Positions 15,245-21,338 of a DNA stretch of 21,338 nt are shown here, one piece after another (within the stretch, counting starts at the first letter, position 1; each line of letters starts with the position of its first letter). Origin of the DNA: a virus. Below the pieces are notes generated by a model. The model worked only from the letters and a program-made list of their open reading frames with translations. It did not search any database and had not been told where the DNA came from. The stretch lies in IMG/VR virus record IMGVR_UViG_3300034407_000304, positions 1 through 21,338 of that record. One strand, written 5' to 3'. The translations under genes were made by a program, and so were the position numbers.

Positions 15245-17850
15245 TAGAATACTAACTCCGCTATAAGACCATTAACCTGCATTGGTAATGGTGCTGATTG
15301 ACTTATTGTGATCTGTGGATCACGACTATAACCAAGTAATCTAAACTCTTTCTTTCCTGTTACTGGTGCTTGTTGCAAAGAAAGATCATCTGTTACTTGC
15401 CTAATTAAAAGACTTGTTCCATTTACACTTACAGAAAGAGTAGTGTTTAAGTCAACAACTACACTTGCTAAACTTCTTGGTTCACCTGTAACTGGGCCAC
15501 TTTGTGAAACAATATCTAATGGATTTGTTTTTAAATTAACATCAAACTTTAAACCTATCTCAGCTACAGAAGTAGTTTCTACAGCAGAAACATCTACATT
15601 CCCACCAGCTACAGTAAACTGTCCAAGATAGTTTGTACCGTTTATAACATCAACGACTGCACCATTTGCATATGTAGCAGACACATCAAAGACACCTGCG
15701 CTACCAGTATAAACTTTAGCAACATCAGTATTAAATGCAGCTTGAAATTCACAAAGAAATATTTGGTGTGTACCAGCACCAGTATTAATAATTACATTAG
15801 CAAACACTCTATCATCTATAGTTACAGTAGAGGAAAATCTTCCTTGACAAGTAAACTCTGCCCACCCTGCACGTTTTTTGCTCCTGTTAGAATTAAATAC
15901 TGCAAGAGTGCCATCGTTATTCAAAACAAATATATAACTTTCAGTTCTATCTATTGCGCCATAAAGTATATTCATTTCTTTTGGTGCTTTAATAAGGTGT
16001 GCAGATAATTCAGATAATGATCCTGCTGAGTAAGCTAATTCAGAATCAGTAAATAAATATTCTCTAACAATAGCACCACCTTTTTGCACAAACACAGTAG
16101 CACCATCTATAACTTGTGGCCTAACAAAATCACTACCAAATGGCGTTTGTCTTTTTACAGTTGTTGTTGTTGGCGTTAATGGTTTGTTTTGAAATGAAGG
16201 TATAAACATTTCAGATGTAGCGGTAAATATTTGTAAATCACGATTAGATACTAAATGTCTAATTTGGTTAATCTCACCAATACTTGCTGTAATTTGTATT
16301 GAATCATTATCTTCTGCTGTACCAACGTCAAAGTTATAATACTCAGCAGACTTACTCATAAATATAGAATCTGGTTGCGATATAGTTCCTGCAAATATTA
16401 ATCTGTTTTCATGAAAAGCAACAGCAGCAGGATACCCCCTTAATGCAGAGAATGATTGTTCTGACCAATTTTCAGAAGCGGCGTGTGTTGTTATTACTGG
16501 CGCACCACCGCCATCTACACTTGCATTTGCAGAACCACCTGCATCAAAAGTATAATGATTATCATCAATAATAGAAGTAACTGTTCTTGAACCATTAAGA
16601 TTACTAGAAGATATATTACCAACAGCAGCAGCTTTAGAAACAACAATAACATCATTAACTGCCAATCCATGTTTAACGTGAGTAACAATAACTTCAGCAG
16701 AACTATCTGTTGTTCTAAAAGCATTTATATCTAATGTTTGCTCTAAAGAATCGAGTATAGTGCCAGTAGCTTGTGTTGTAGATTGAACAGAAGTAATTTC
16801 TATTTCTGCTCCATGATACCTAATAGTTACACCAACGTGAAAAGAATTTGGATAATTACCACCTGATTGACTTCCTGTAGTATCCCAATAAGCAACGTTT
16901 GTTGTTAGTGTAGCACCACTCCCACTTGTTTTAGATGGGTCAAGTGTAACACCTAAAGACTGAAAAGAAAAATAAGGTTGATAAATTAATTTAGAATCAG
17001 ATTTTACATCAAATTGAAATAACTCTATTTGGAATGTTGTAAGGCTTGTTCTAACAAGTTGTCTTGGCATAAACAATGGATGACAAATAAACATAACATC
17101 ACCTGCTTGAGCAAAAGTATACTCATGCAAATAAGTATCAGAAAATGGTAGAGCAGCACTATCAGTATCAGCCGTTATTGTAGCGACTAAGGACACTGCT
17201 CCAGTTGTTGGGCTTATTTGAAAACATCTTACCTTAGCATTTTCTAAAGATATTATATATCTCTCATCGTCAGAAAATATAAAAGGTAATAATCTTGATT
17301 GTACTTTTGAGCCACCCGAAAAGTTTGTTACAGTTAATCTTGTTGCGTCTGTGCTTTCTGTGGCTAAATAAGTACCGCCATTAGGTTTATCCCTTGTTAC
17401 TGTGACAACAGCAGCAGCAGGATTAGCTACTGTAAATCCATCAATAGCATTAATCGCGGTATAAAGATTGTCTGCTGTTGTGTCGTTTGAATTATTGGGT
17501 CTAAAATAATGTATGTTATTTACCGCAGCAGAAGGTGCATCACCGCTTATTGCTTGGGCTTCTAGTATATATAAATTACCATCTGCATCATAAAACTTAA
17601 TCTGTGTTCCTACTGCTATATTAGCATAGTCAGATACAGTAATAGTAAATGTAGTTCTCTCTACAGTAATGTCATATTCATAAATATTCTCTAGGCCCGG
17701 TCTTTTAATTACACCGCCTTCTGCCCTAAGAAATAAATTTTCTACTCTTTGAGCGGAAGCTGTATAAACATCAGAATCAGTTCTTGAATATAGGGAAGGG
17801 CTTACTTCTCCAAATTGGAAGTTAGTAATAGGTACTCGTACTTTCTGCAT
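15244..17850 (-). CDS. Tail tubular protein B (gp12-like)
   Basis: A 868-residue protein with the signature opening of T7 gp12-type tail nozzle proteins: FQFGEVSPSLYSRTDSDVY followed by GGVIKRPGLENIYE. The body is beta-rich throughout (TFTITVSDYANIAVGTQIKF, WAEFTCQGRFSSTVTI). In T7 the protein forms the nozzle below the gatekeeper ring and holds the fibres. I take the ATG at 17850, which overlaps the stop of the gp11-like gene (TGATG). A TTG one codon upstream is a less likely alternative. AAAGG lies some ten bases before. The gene is longer than T7 gp12 (794 residues) but within the range for the family. Its stop overlaps the start of the gp14-like gene. Confidence 0.9.
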   Translation of the reverse strand: MQKVRVPITNFQFGEVSPSLYSRTDSDVYTASAQRVENLFLRAEGGVIKRPGLENIYEYDITVERTTFTITVSDYANIAVGTQIKFYDADGNLYILEAQAISGDAPSAAVNNIHYFRPNNSNDTTADNLYTAINAIDGFTVANPAAAVVTVTRDKPNGGTYLATESTDATRLTVTNFSGGSKVQSRLLPFIFSDDERYIISLENAKVRCFQISPTTGAVSLVATITADTDSAALPFSDTYLHEYTFAQAGDVMFICHPLFMPRQLVRTSLTTFQIELFQFDVKSDSKLIYQPYFSFQSLGVTLDPSKTSGSGATLTTNVAYWDTTGSQSGGNYPNSFHVGVTIRYHGAEIEITSVQSTTQATGTILDSLEQTLDINAFRTTDSSAEVIVTHVKHGLAVNDVIVVSKAAAVGNISSSNLNGSRTVTSIIDDNHYTFDAGGSANASVDGGGAPVITTHAASENWSEQSFSALRGYPAAVAFHENRLIFAGTISQPDSIFMSKSAEYYNFDVGTAEDNDSIQITASIGEINQIRHLVSNRDLQIFTATSEMFIPSFQNKPLTPTTTTVKRQTPFGSDFVRPQVIDGATVFVQKGGAIVREYLFTDSELAYSAGSLSELSAHLIKAPKEMNILYGAIDRTESYIFVLNNDGTLAVFNSNRSKKRAGWAEFTCQGRFSSTVTIDDRVFANVIINTGAGTHQIFLCEFQAAFNTDVAKVYTGSAGVFDVSATYANGAVVDVINGTNYLGQFTVAGGNVDVSAVETTSVAEIGLKFDVNLKTNPLDIVSQSGPVTGEPRSLASVVVDLNTTLSVSVNGTSLLIRQVTDDLSLQQAPVTGKKEFRLLGYSRDPQITISQSAPLPMQVNGLIAELVF

Positions 17851-18443
17851 CAACTACGCCTTTGAGTTATAAACCTCGATGTATTTAGAGTACGATTTGT
17901 TTGTTGCTGTGAGTCTAAGCCTCTTGCTTTAGCCATAGCCATCACGCCTTTTTGTTCCATAAGTTGAGATAAACTTGCATCTCTTGCTAAAGCTACTGCA
18001 AACACACTAGCTAAAGCGTACTCTACAGCCAACACAAAATAGGAAGGCCAAAATTCTTCATCAACTCTAAACGTATAATCTAGTATTAATTCATCGCTAG
18101 AGCCTGCATCACAAAATATTTTATTACCATATGATTGATACAATATTGGATAATCATTTACTGTTACCGCATGAACCATAAGTGAATCACTTGGTATTTG
18201 ATAAGCTGAATCATATCTGCCAGTAGGTGCGTCAGATAGTTTATTTAACACAGCTTGGTTTGTTGCAAATCTCCACCTAGTATTTACAAGAGAAGCTCTA
18301 GCAACATCTTCATACATATTAGAAGCAACGAGTGCTTCATTGTTTCCGTCATCAAACGAAGTAATAGGCTCTGCGCCTATCAATATTAAAGCCCTGCTAG
18401 ATACATCTACAGGGGAATCTGCTGAAGTGCTTATTACTGCCAT
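17850..18443 (-). CDS. Tail tubular protein A (gp11-like)
   Basis: This 197-residue protein matches the T7 gp11 gatekeeper family. Near the N-terminus it has SSRALILIGAEPITSFDD and EALVASNMYEDVARASLVNT, then RWRFATNQAVLNKLSD, the usual family pattern of a start helix, a tryptophan-arginine-phenylalanine segment and a following tyrosine-rich part. The C-terminus (TNRTLNTSRFITQRRS) is basic. The protein bridges portal and nozzle. Its length is close to T7 gp11 (196 residues). The ATG at 18443 has no Shine-Dalgarno directly in front; the 11 bases before it are TTTATATATAT. The nearest AAGGAG lies 32 bases upstream on the other side of a perfect GC hairpin. Confidence 0.93.
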   Translation of the reverse strand: MAVISTSADSPVDVSSRALILIGAEPITSFDDGNNEALVASNMYEDVARASLVNTRWRFATNQAVLNKLSDAPTGRYDSAYQIPSDSLMVHAVTVNDYPILYQSYGNKIFCDAGSSDELILDYTFRVDEEFWPSYFVLAVEYALASVFAVALARDASLSQLMEQKGVMAMAKARGLDSQQQTNRTLNTSRFITQRRS

Positions 18444-18454
18444 ATATATATAAA

Positions 18455-18475
18455 TGGGGGGCTATTAACCCCCCA
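18455..18475 (-). terminator. G6/C6 hairpin between head and tail genes
   Basis: On the minus-strand transcript, U plus six G pairs with six C plus A around a seven-base loop (UUAAUAG), and UUUAUAUAUAU follows. This is a strong seven-pair stem with a weak U-rich tail, sitting after the capsid and decoration genes. In T7 the late terminator T-phi lies at the same place, behind gene 10, where it lets head genes be transcribed more than tail genes. Partial termination is therefore likely. The tail is not an ideal U run, so it might also work mainly as an RNA structural element in translation. Confidence 0.6.
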
Positions 18476-18481
18476 CTCCTT
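18476..18481 (-). promoter_or_regulatory. Displaced Shine-Dalgarno AAGGAG ahead of the hairpin
   Basis: AAGGAG directly precedes the hairpin stem. It is 32 bases from the gp11-like start in linear RNA but only 11 bases away if the 21-base hairpin is folded out. No other start codon is within normal reach except inside the stem-loop, and no other Shine-Dalgarno serves the gp11-like gene. Confidence 0.5.
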
Positions 18482-18483
18482 TA

Positions 18484-18747
18484 TTAATCGCCATCTGTTT
18501 CAACGACAGCGGTGCCGTCTGAAACATCTACTACAGAGCCAGTGTTCGAAAGAACATTAACAAAGTGAGTTGTTGGCGTGTTTGTATCGCAAACAATCAT
18601 CAAGTCACGAACAGCAAGCATATTTGCTGCATCGTTAAAGTAACCTGCTGTGTTTACGGTAGCAATCGCATCCGCACTTGTGTAGAACCACAAGTTTGCA
18701 TTTGATGCACCACCAATGCGAGTTAGTCCACTTGCGCTAAAAGCCAT
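18484..18747 (-). CDS. Small presumed capsid decoration or head fibre protein
   Basis: The 87-residue protein is beta-rich and slightly acidic, with no cysteine pair or membrane segment. It reads SGLTRIGGASNANLWFYTSA, then AGYFNDAANMLAVRDLMIVC and a C-terminal strand pair TGSVVDVSDGTAVVETDGD. It lies 14 bases after the capsid stop with GAGGAG upstream of its ATG, so it is probably made at high level with the capsid protein. Short proteins in this position in phages are often head decoration, cement or head fibre subunits; this is inference from position and size. Two stop codons in a row (TAATAA) end it, and the AAGGAG and hairpin follow at once. Confidence 0.72.
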   Translation of the reverse strand: MAFSASGLTRIGGASNANLWFYTSADAIATVNTAGYFNDAANMLAVRDLMIVCDTNTPTTHFVNVLSNTGSVVDVSDGTAVVETDGD

Positions 18748-18761
18748 AATTTAACTCCTCT

Positions 18762-19574
18762 CTAAGAATTATTGTCAAGGACTTCATAAACGCCTGCCGA
18801 ATTAATTACGACTGCGCCCATGGACATCATTGAGGTTGCGAGATGAGAAACTTTCTCAGGTACATAGTTGACCTCAGTAGAAACATCAGAGTTAATACCA
18901 AGTCCAACAGCAGAGCTGTGGTAGCAAATGTTTTTACCAGCAGTAACCGCAGACGTTGAGAAAACTTTTAATCCTAAAAATTCTTTCATTGTCATTCCGC
19001 CTGCAAATGGAAGGTTTTTATCACCAACATAATCAGAAGAGGCGAACTCTTCAATTAAGAATAGGTCAGCGAAACCTTTAGGATGCATAGCCAAATATCT
19101 TTGGTTATCTTCTGGAACATCATTTGTACCTAAAGTTTCAAACAATGATAACAAGTCAGCCTTTGCAAGGGCAGAACCAGTATCATGTATCTGAGTTGAG
19201 CTAGCACCAGAATCCATTGCTGCGTACAGAATGGCATCAGTCTTACGACCTAGTGCAGCAGCAGCAGATTGTGCTACAGCTTGACGCTCGTTAATGTTGA
19301 CTTTCAACTCGTCCAACTTGTCGATGTACTCAGCAGCATAGTAATCTGCCATTGTAGCTTCGACTGTGGTGTGAGCTAGTTCCATTGGTGTGACATTACC
19401 GTTGCGCGATTTTGTTGTCGCTTCGGCACTGCCGATCTTTTGGAATCTGACCACACTTCCAGTAACATTAGAAGTACGAACAGTATTCCGCAGCTTTGAA
19501 CCCATACGTTGATACGCTAGATGCACATCAGATTCAAACTGCTTAATAAAGGCTGTATCTATTGTATTAGCCAT
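18762..19574 (-). CDS. Major capsid protein
   Basis: A 270-residue protein in the capsid slot between scaffold and tail genes. The N-terminal part (FIKQFESDVHLAYQRMGSKL) is an extended arm and helix. The middle (ATMADYYAAEYIDKLDELKV then ERQAVAQSAAAALGRKTDAI) is the long spine helix region, and the C-terminal part (LGLKVFSTSAVTAGKNICYH) reads as the beta-rich A-domain of an HK97-fold capsid. At 270 residues it is shorter than T7 gp10A (345), similar to many small HK97-type capsid proteins. AAGGAA lies about ten bases before the ATG. The gene looks less AT-rich than the internal virion genes, as common for highly expressed capsid genes. An 84-base gap before it may hold a promoter. Confidence 0.88.
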   Translation of the reverse strand: MANTIDTAFIKQFESDVHLAYQRMGSKLRNTVRTSNVTGSVVRFQKIGSAEATTKSRNGNVTPMELAHTTVEATMADYYAAEYIDKLDELKVNINERQAVAQSAAAALGRKTDAILYAAMDSGASSTQIHDTGSALAKADLLSLFETLGTNDVPEDNQRYLAMHPKGFADLFLIEEFASSDYVGDKNLPFAGGMTMKEFLGLKVFSTSAVTAGKNICYHSSAVGLGINSDVSTEVNYVPEKVSHLATSMMSMGAVVINSAGVYEVLDNNS

Positions 19575-19658
19575 TTTATCAGTTCCTTATTTAAGTTGCA
19601 TTTAAAGTATCTTGAGTGTCCGCTCTGTCATATCAATGCAGGTATCCTTACGGGCTGC

Positions 19659-20177
19659 TCAATGAATTACGGGTCTTGATGGGAAAGCGTAAACATTCTT
19701 TCTACGTTGATTGCAACGCACAAAATGAGCCATATTAAAACCATGCTCATTGCAATACATTTCTGTAAGATCAAAACCTAACCAACCTAACCATTGAAGC
19801 ATCTTATGATTACCCTCCCAAGTATCTACAATAATTTCATGATAGTGAGTGTGTAAATAATCAATTAACTTAGGAGATGCTTTAACAAAGGAAAACCAAT
19901 TCTCTTTCATTTTCTCAGAAAATACTGTCCACATTATTGCTTTTTGATGTGTAATACCTGTTATACCTACAATAGCTAAAGGCTCTTTACTATTTTCTAT
20001 AGCAAAAACATCAGGTGTTTCTGAGTATTGAATAAGAGTTTTCATTAAATCAACTTTATATACAGCTTCAGCTTCAAATAAATTTTCTGTACTCATTGTG
20101 CTGTACATAGGAATTACATGGCGTTTCTGCATGGGAACCATTTGTAGGCTCCCATGGCTTATAAGAACTTTATCCAT
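19659..20177 (-). CDS. gp13/GNAT-like protein
   Basis: This 172-residue protein (counted from the ATG at 20177) resembles the T7 gp13 family, whose fold is that of GNAT acetyltransferases. Residues 113-135 (HEIIVDTWEGNHKMLQWLGW followed by LGF) have the final GNAT-like pattern: a strand, an asparagine, then a helix ending in LGF. Earlier parts (DVFAIENSKEPLAIVGITGI) look like the central strands. I do not see a full acetyl-CoA binding loop (RxxGxG/A), so it may be an inactive virion protein as in T7. The start is uncertain: ATGs at 20198 and 20195 would lengthen it by up to seven residues; none has a good ribosome binding site. I prefer 20177 because it overlaps the scaffold stop by only eight bases. 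In T7 gene 13 follows gene 12; here it lies before the capsid gene. Confidence 0.75.
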   Translation of the reverse strand: MDKVLISHGSLQMVPMQKRHVIPMYSTMSTENLFEAEAVYKVDLMKTLIQYSETPDVFAIENSKEPLAIVGITGITHQKAIMWTVFSEKMKENWFSFVKASPKLIDYLHTHYHEIIVDTWEGNHKMLQWLGWLGFDLTEMYCNEHGFNMAHFVRCNQRRKNVYAFPSRPVIH

Positions 20178-20892
20178 ATAACTTTTTGAAACCATCATCT
20201 ACTTGCTTAACAAAATGAGGGTCACGCCTTGCTGAGTTCCAATATCTTTCATCTTGCATCATTGCTTGTAAATCTGCTTCATCAAAACTAGGAACAGGAG
20301 AGGATTGAGCAGAAATTTGAGTGTCTTTATTTTTTGCCATAATATGCTCAATAAGCATAATACCTTCTGCTGTTTCACCTAATCTTTCTACTGCTCCGCT
20401 TAATTCATCGGGAAAGTATTTATTAGCAAACATACTAACAGCTTCTATTCTTGAGTTAGCATTGTCACCTAATTTTTCTTGCTCTGCTTGCAAATCATTT
20501 TTAGGCATAGCAGCATCAATAGCTTTAGCATACATTTCTATACCTTCTTTAAATTGATCTTGACTAAAGCCATTATTAAATGCGTGTTCTGACCACCAAT
20601 TAAGAAGATCATTATCTGTAGCACCTTCTGGATCTATAACCTCAGGTAACTCATAGTCACCTTTAGATTCTGGCCTATTAATAAATCTTTCAGCATTATA
20701 TTCTTTTATAATATCTTCTTGTTTAGCTCCAAGTTTACTAGACAGTTCAGAGTAAGCTTTGCTTAAATCTTCTGGTGTATTAAATTTTTCAGGAAGCCAT
20801 TCAGGTTTTTCTGGTGCGGCTTCTTTTGGAGGCTCTTGTATTAGTGTGTCTTTAGTTTCTTCTACTGTTTCTTCTACTGTTTCTTCAGCCAT
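20170..20892 (-). CDS. Capsid scaffold (assembly) protein
   Basis: A 240-residue acidic helical protein typical of T7 gp9-like scaffolds. It opens with glutamate/threonine repeats (ETVEETVEETKD), a proline-rich linker (IQEPPKEAAPEKPEWLPEKF) and then the family-like segment WLPEKFNTPEDLSKAYSELS, followed by helices to a short basic end (DPHFVKQVDDGFKKLYG). The basic C-terminal helix would contact the capsid protein. The position between portal and capsid genes supports the role. AGGA lies ten bases before the start, and the gene overlaps the preceding stop by eight bases. The length is slightly below T7 gp9 (about 307 residues). Confidence 0.88.
   Translation of the reverse strand: MAEETVEETVEETKDTLIQEPPKEAAPEKPEWLPEKFNTPEDLSKAYSELSSKLGAKQEDIIKEYNAERFINRPESKGDYELPEVIDPEGATDNDLLNWWSEHAFNNGFSQDQFKEGIEMYAKAIDAAMPKNDLQAEQEKLGDNANSRIEAVSMFANKYFPDELSGAVERLGETAEGIMLIEHIMAKNKDTQISAQSSPVPSFDEADLQAMMQDERYWNSARRDPHFVKQVDDGFKKLYG
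20856..20886 (-). repeat. 12-nt tandem repeat at the scaffold N-terminus
   Basis: The plus strand repeats TTTCTTCTACTG twice, followed by a partial third copy. In frame it encodes the tetrapeptide ETVE repeated at the acidic scaffold N-terminus. The exact DNA identity suggests a recent slippage expansion in a region that tolerates length change. Confidence 0.75.
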
Positions 20893-21163
20893 TTGATTTT
20901 ATCCTGTGTGCATGGTTAATTCTAGTTTCTATAAGGCCAATAACAAATCGTTGCCCTTCAACATGACGCAATTCCTCAGTGCTTACATTTGCACCGTGAA
21001 CTAAATCAATAGTTATACTTCTTAAATATCTAAGAACTTCTTTACCAGTATCAGAACTAAATAACTGAGCTATATTTTTACTTATTTGCTCGTCTAGTTC
21101 TTTTGTTCTCTGGTGTCCGTCAATTCCAACATTGATTTGTTTAGATTGTTTTTTACTGCTCAA
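20885..21163 (-). CDS. Bbp19-like small head-module protein
   Basis: The 92-residue protein is basic at the N-terminus (SSKKQSKQINVGIDG) and helical after it: IAQLFSSDTGKEVLRYLRSI then EELRHVEGQRFVIGLIETRI. The pattern F...GKEVL..L, followed by EG.R.VI..I, matches my memory of the Bbp19-like phage protein family, which sits next to portal and scaffold genes; no search was possible. The start is TTG. No ATG, GTG or other TTG stands near the N-terminus in frame, and AGGAG lies seven bases before this TTG, so it is well supported. It overlaps the portal stop by 11 bases and the scaffold start by eight. The function is unknown; a role in head assembly or packaging is inferred from position. Confidence 0.72.
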   Translation of the reverse strand: MSSKKQSKQINVGIDGHQRTKELDEQISKNIAQLFSSDTGKEVLRYLRSITIDLVHGANVSTEELRHVEGQRFVIGLIETRINHAHRIKSNG

Positions 21164-21338
21164 CTACTTGCTCCTGTTGTTGCGGCTCTCCTTGCACCAT
21201 TTGTTGCTGTTGAGCCATTTGTTGTGCCATCGCAACTAATTGCTTACGCTCATTTTCGTCACGAATCAAGGTATCAGGTACACCAAATTTCTTAGCAAGG
21301 AAAGCGGCAGTTTCCTCAGAGTTAACAAGAAGCTGCAT
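21153..21338 (-). CDS. Portal protein, C-terminal end (partial)
   Basis: Only the last 61 codons are in the window; the gene continues past the right edge. The visible part has a helix (EETAAFLAKKFGVPDTLIRD) followed by a glutamine/methionine-rich tail (MAQQMAQQQQMVQGEPQQQE). Such a tail, directly before Bbp19-like and scaffold genes, is common in T7-type head-tail connector (portal) proteins. The identity rests on synteny and this tail; the core of the portal fold lies outside. The first methionine visible is internal and not a start. Confidence 0.75.
   Translation of the reverse strand: MQLLVNSEETAAFLAKKFGVPDTLIRDENERKQLVAMAQQMAQQQQMVQGEPQQQEQVVEQ

Noticed and set aside
16515-16724. Leucine-rich 69-residue frame on the minus strand
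   Set aside because: It is an out-of-frame reading of the tail tubular B gene. The leucine-rich membrane-like look is a product of T-rich codons, and there is no ribosome binding site context as there is at 4594-4601.

Overview
This window is a compact, AT-rich piece of a tailed phage genome of the T7-like short-tailed type (podovirus morphology, Autographiviridae-like head and tail module). The evidence is the gene order on the minus strand and recognisable sequence signatures. Read right to left it runs: portal (C-terminal end only), a short Bbp19-like protein, scaffold, a gp13/GNAT-like protein, major capsid protein, a small presumed decoration protein, tail tubular proteins A and B, three internal virion (ejectosome) proteins like T7 gp14, gp15 and gp16, and a tail fibre with a T7-type N-terminus and an S74 chaperone C-terminus. 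Low GC, no tRNAs and the style of the small accessory proteins suggest a marine host such as SAR11/SAR116-type alphaproteobacteria. That host guess is inference only.

Layout. 1-480 (+): two small genes, probably the end of the early/middle transcription unit. One looks like a winged helix. 467-5431 (-): the distal end of the late unit. It carries a DUF7936-like tail-associated protein and then a run of envelope-targeted products: two proteins with signal peptide or membrane segments, two secreted beta-rich proteins, a lipoprotein and a membrane-anchored coiled coil. These are followed by a tiny unlisted cysteine-repeat peptide, an HTH-metallophosphoesterase fusion and a small membrane-type protein. 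5436-8039 (-): tail fibre. 8094-15244 (-): ejection proteins. 15244-18443 (-): tail tube/gatekeeper proteins. 18455-18475: a G6/C6 hairpin between the head and tail genes, at the position of the T7 T-phi terminator. 18484-21338 (-): head genes.

The late genes are packed tightly, with many TGATG, TAATG and ATGA junctions, so most are probably translated by coupling. The two largest gaps are ahead of the capsid gene (84 nt) and ahead of the tail fibre (54 nt). No terminase, RNA polymerase, replication gene, endolysin or integrase is visible here; these must lie outside the window or be absent.

The most unusual items are the CxC-repeat 27-residue peptide at 1773-1856, the 77-nt double-coding overlap in which both frames encode hydrophobic membrane segments (4511-4587), the hairpin that could bring a distant Shine-Dalgarno next to the tail tubular A start, and the envelope cassette behind the fibre, which includes a spanin-like pair and a possible chaperone/pilin-like pair.
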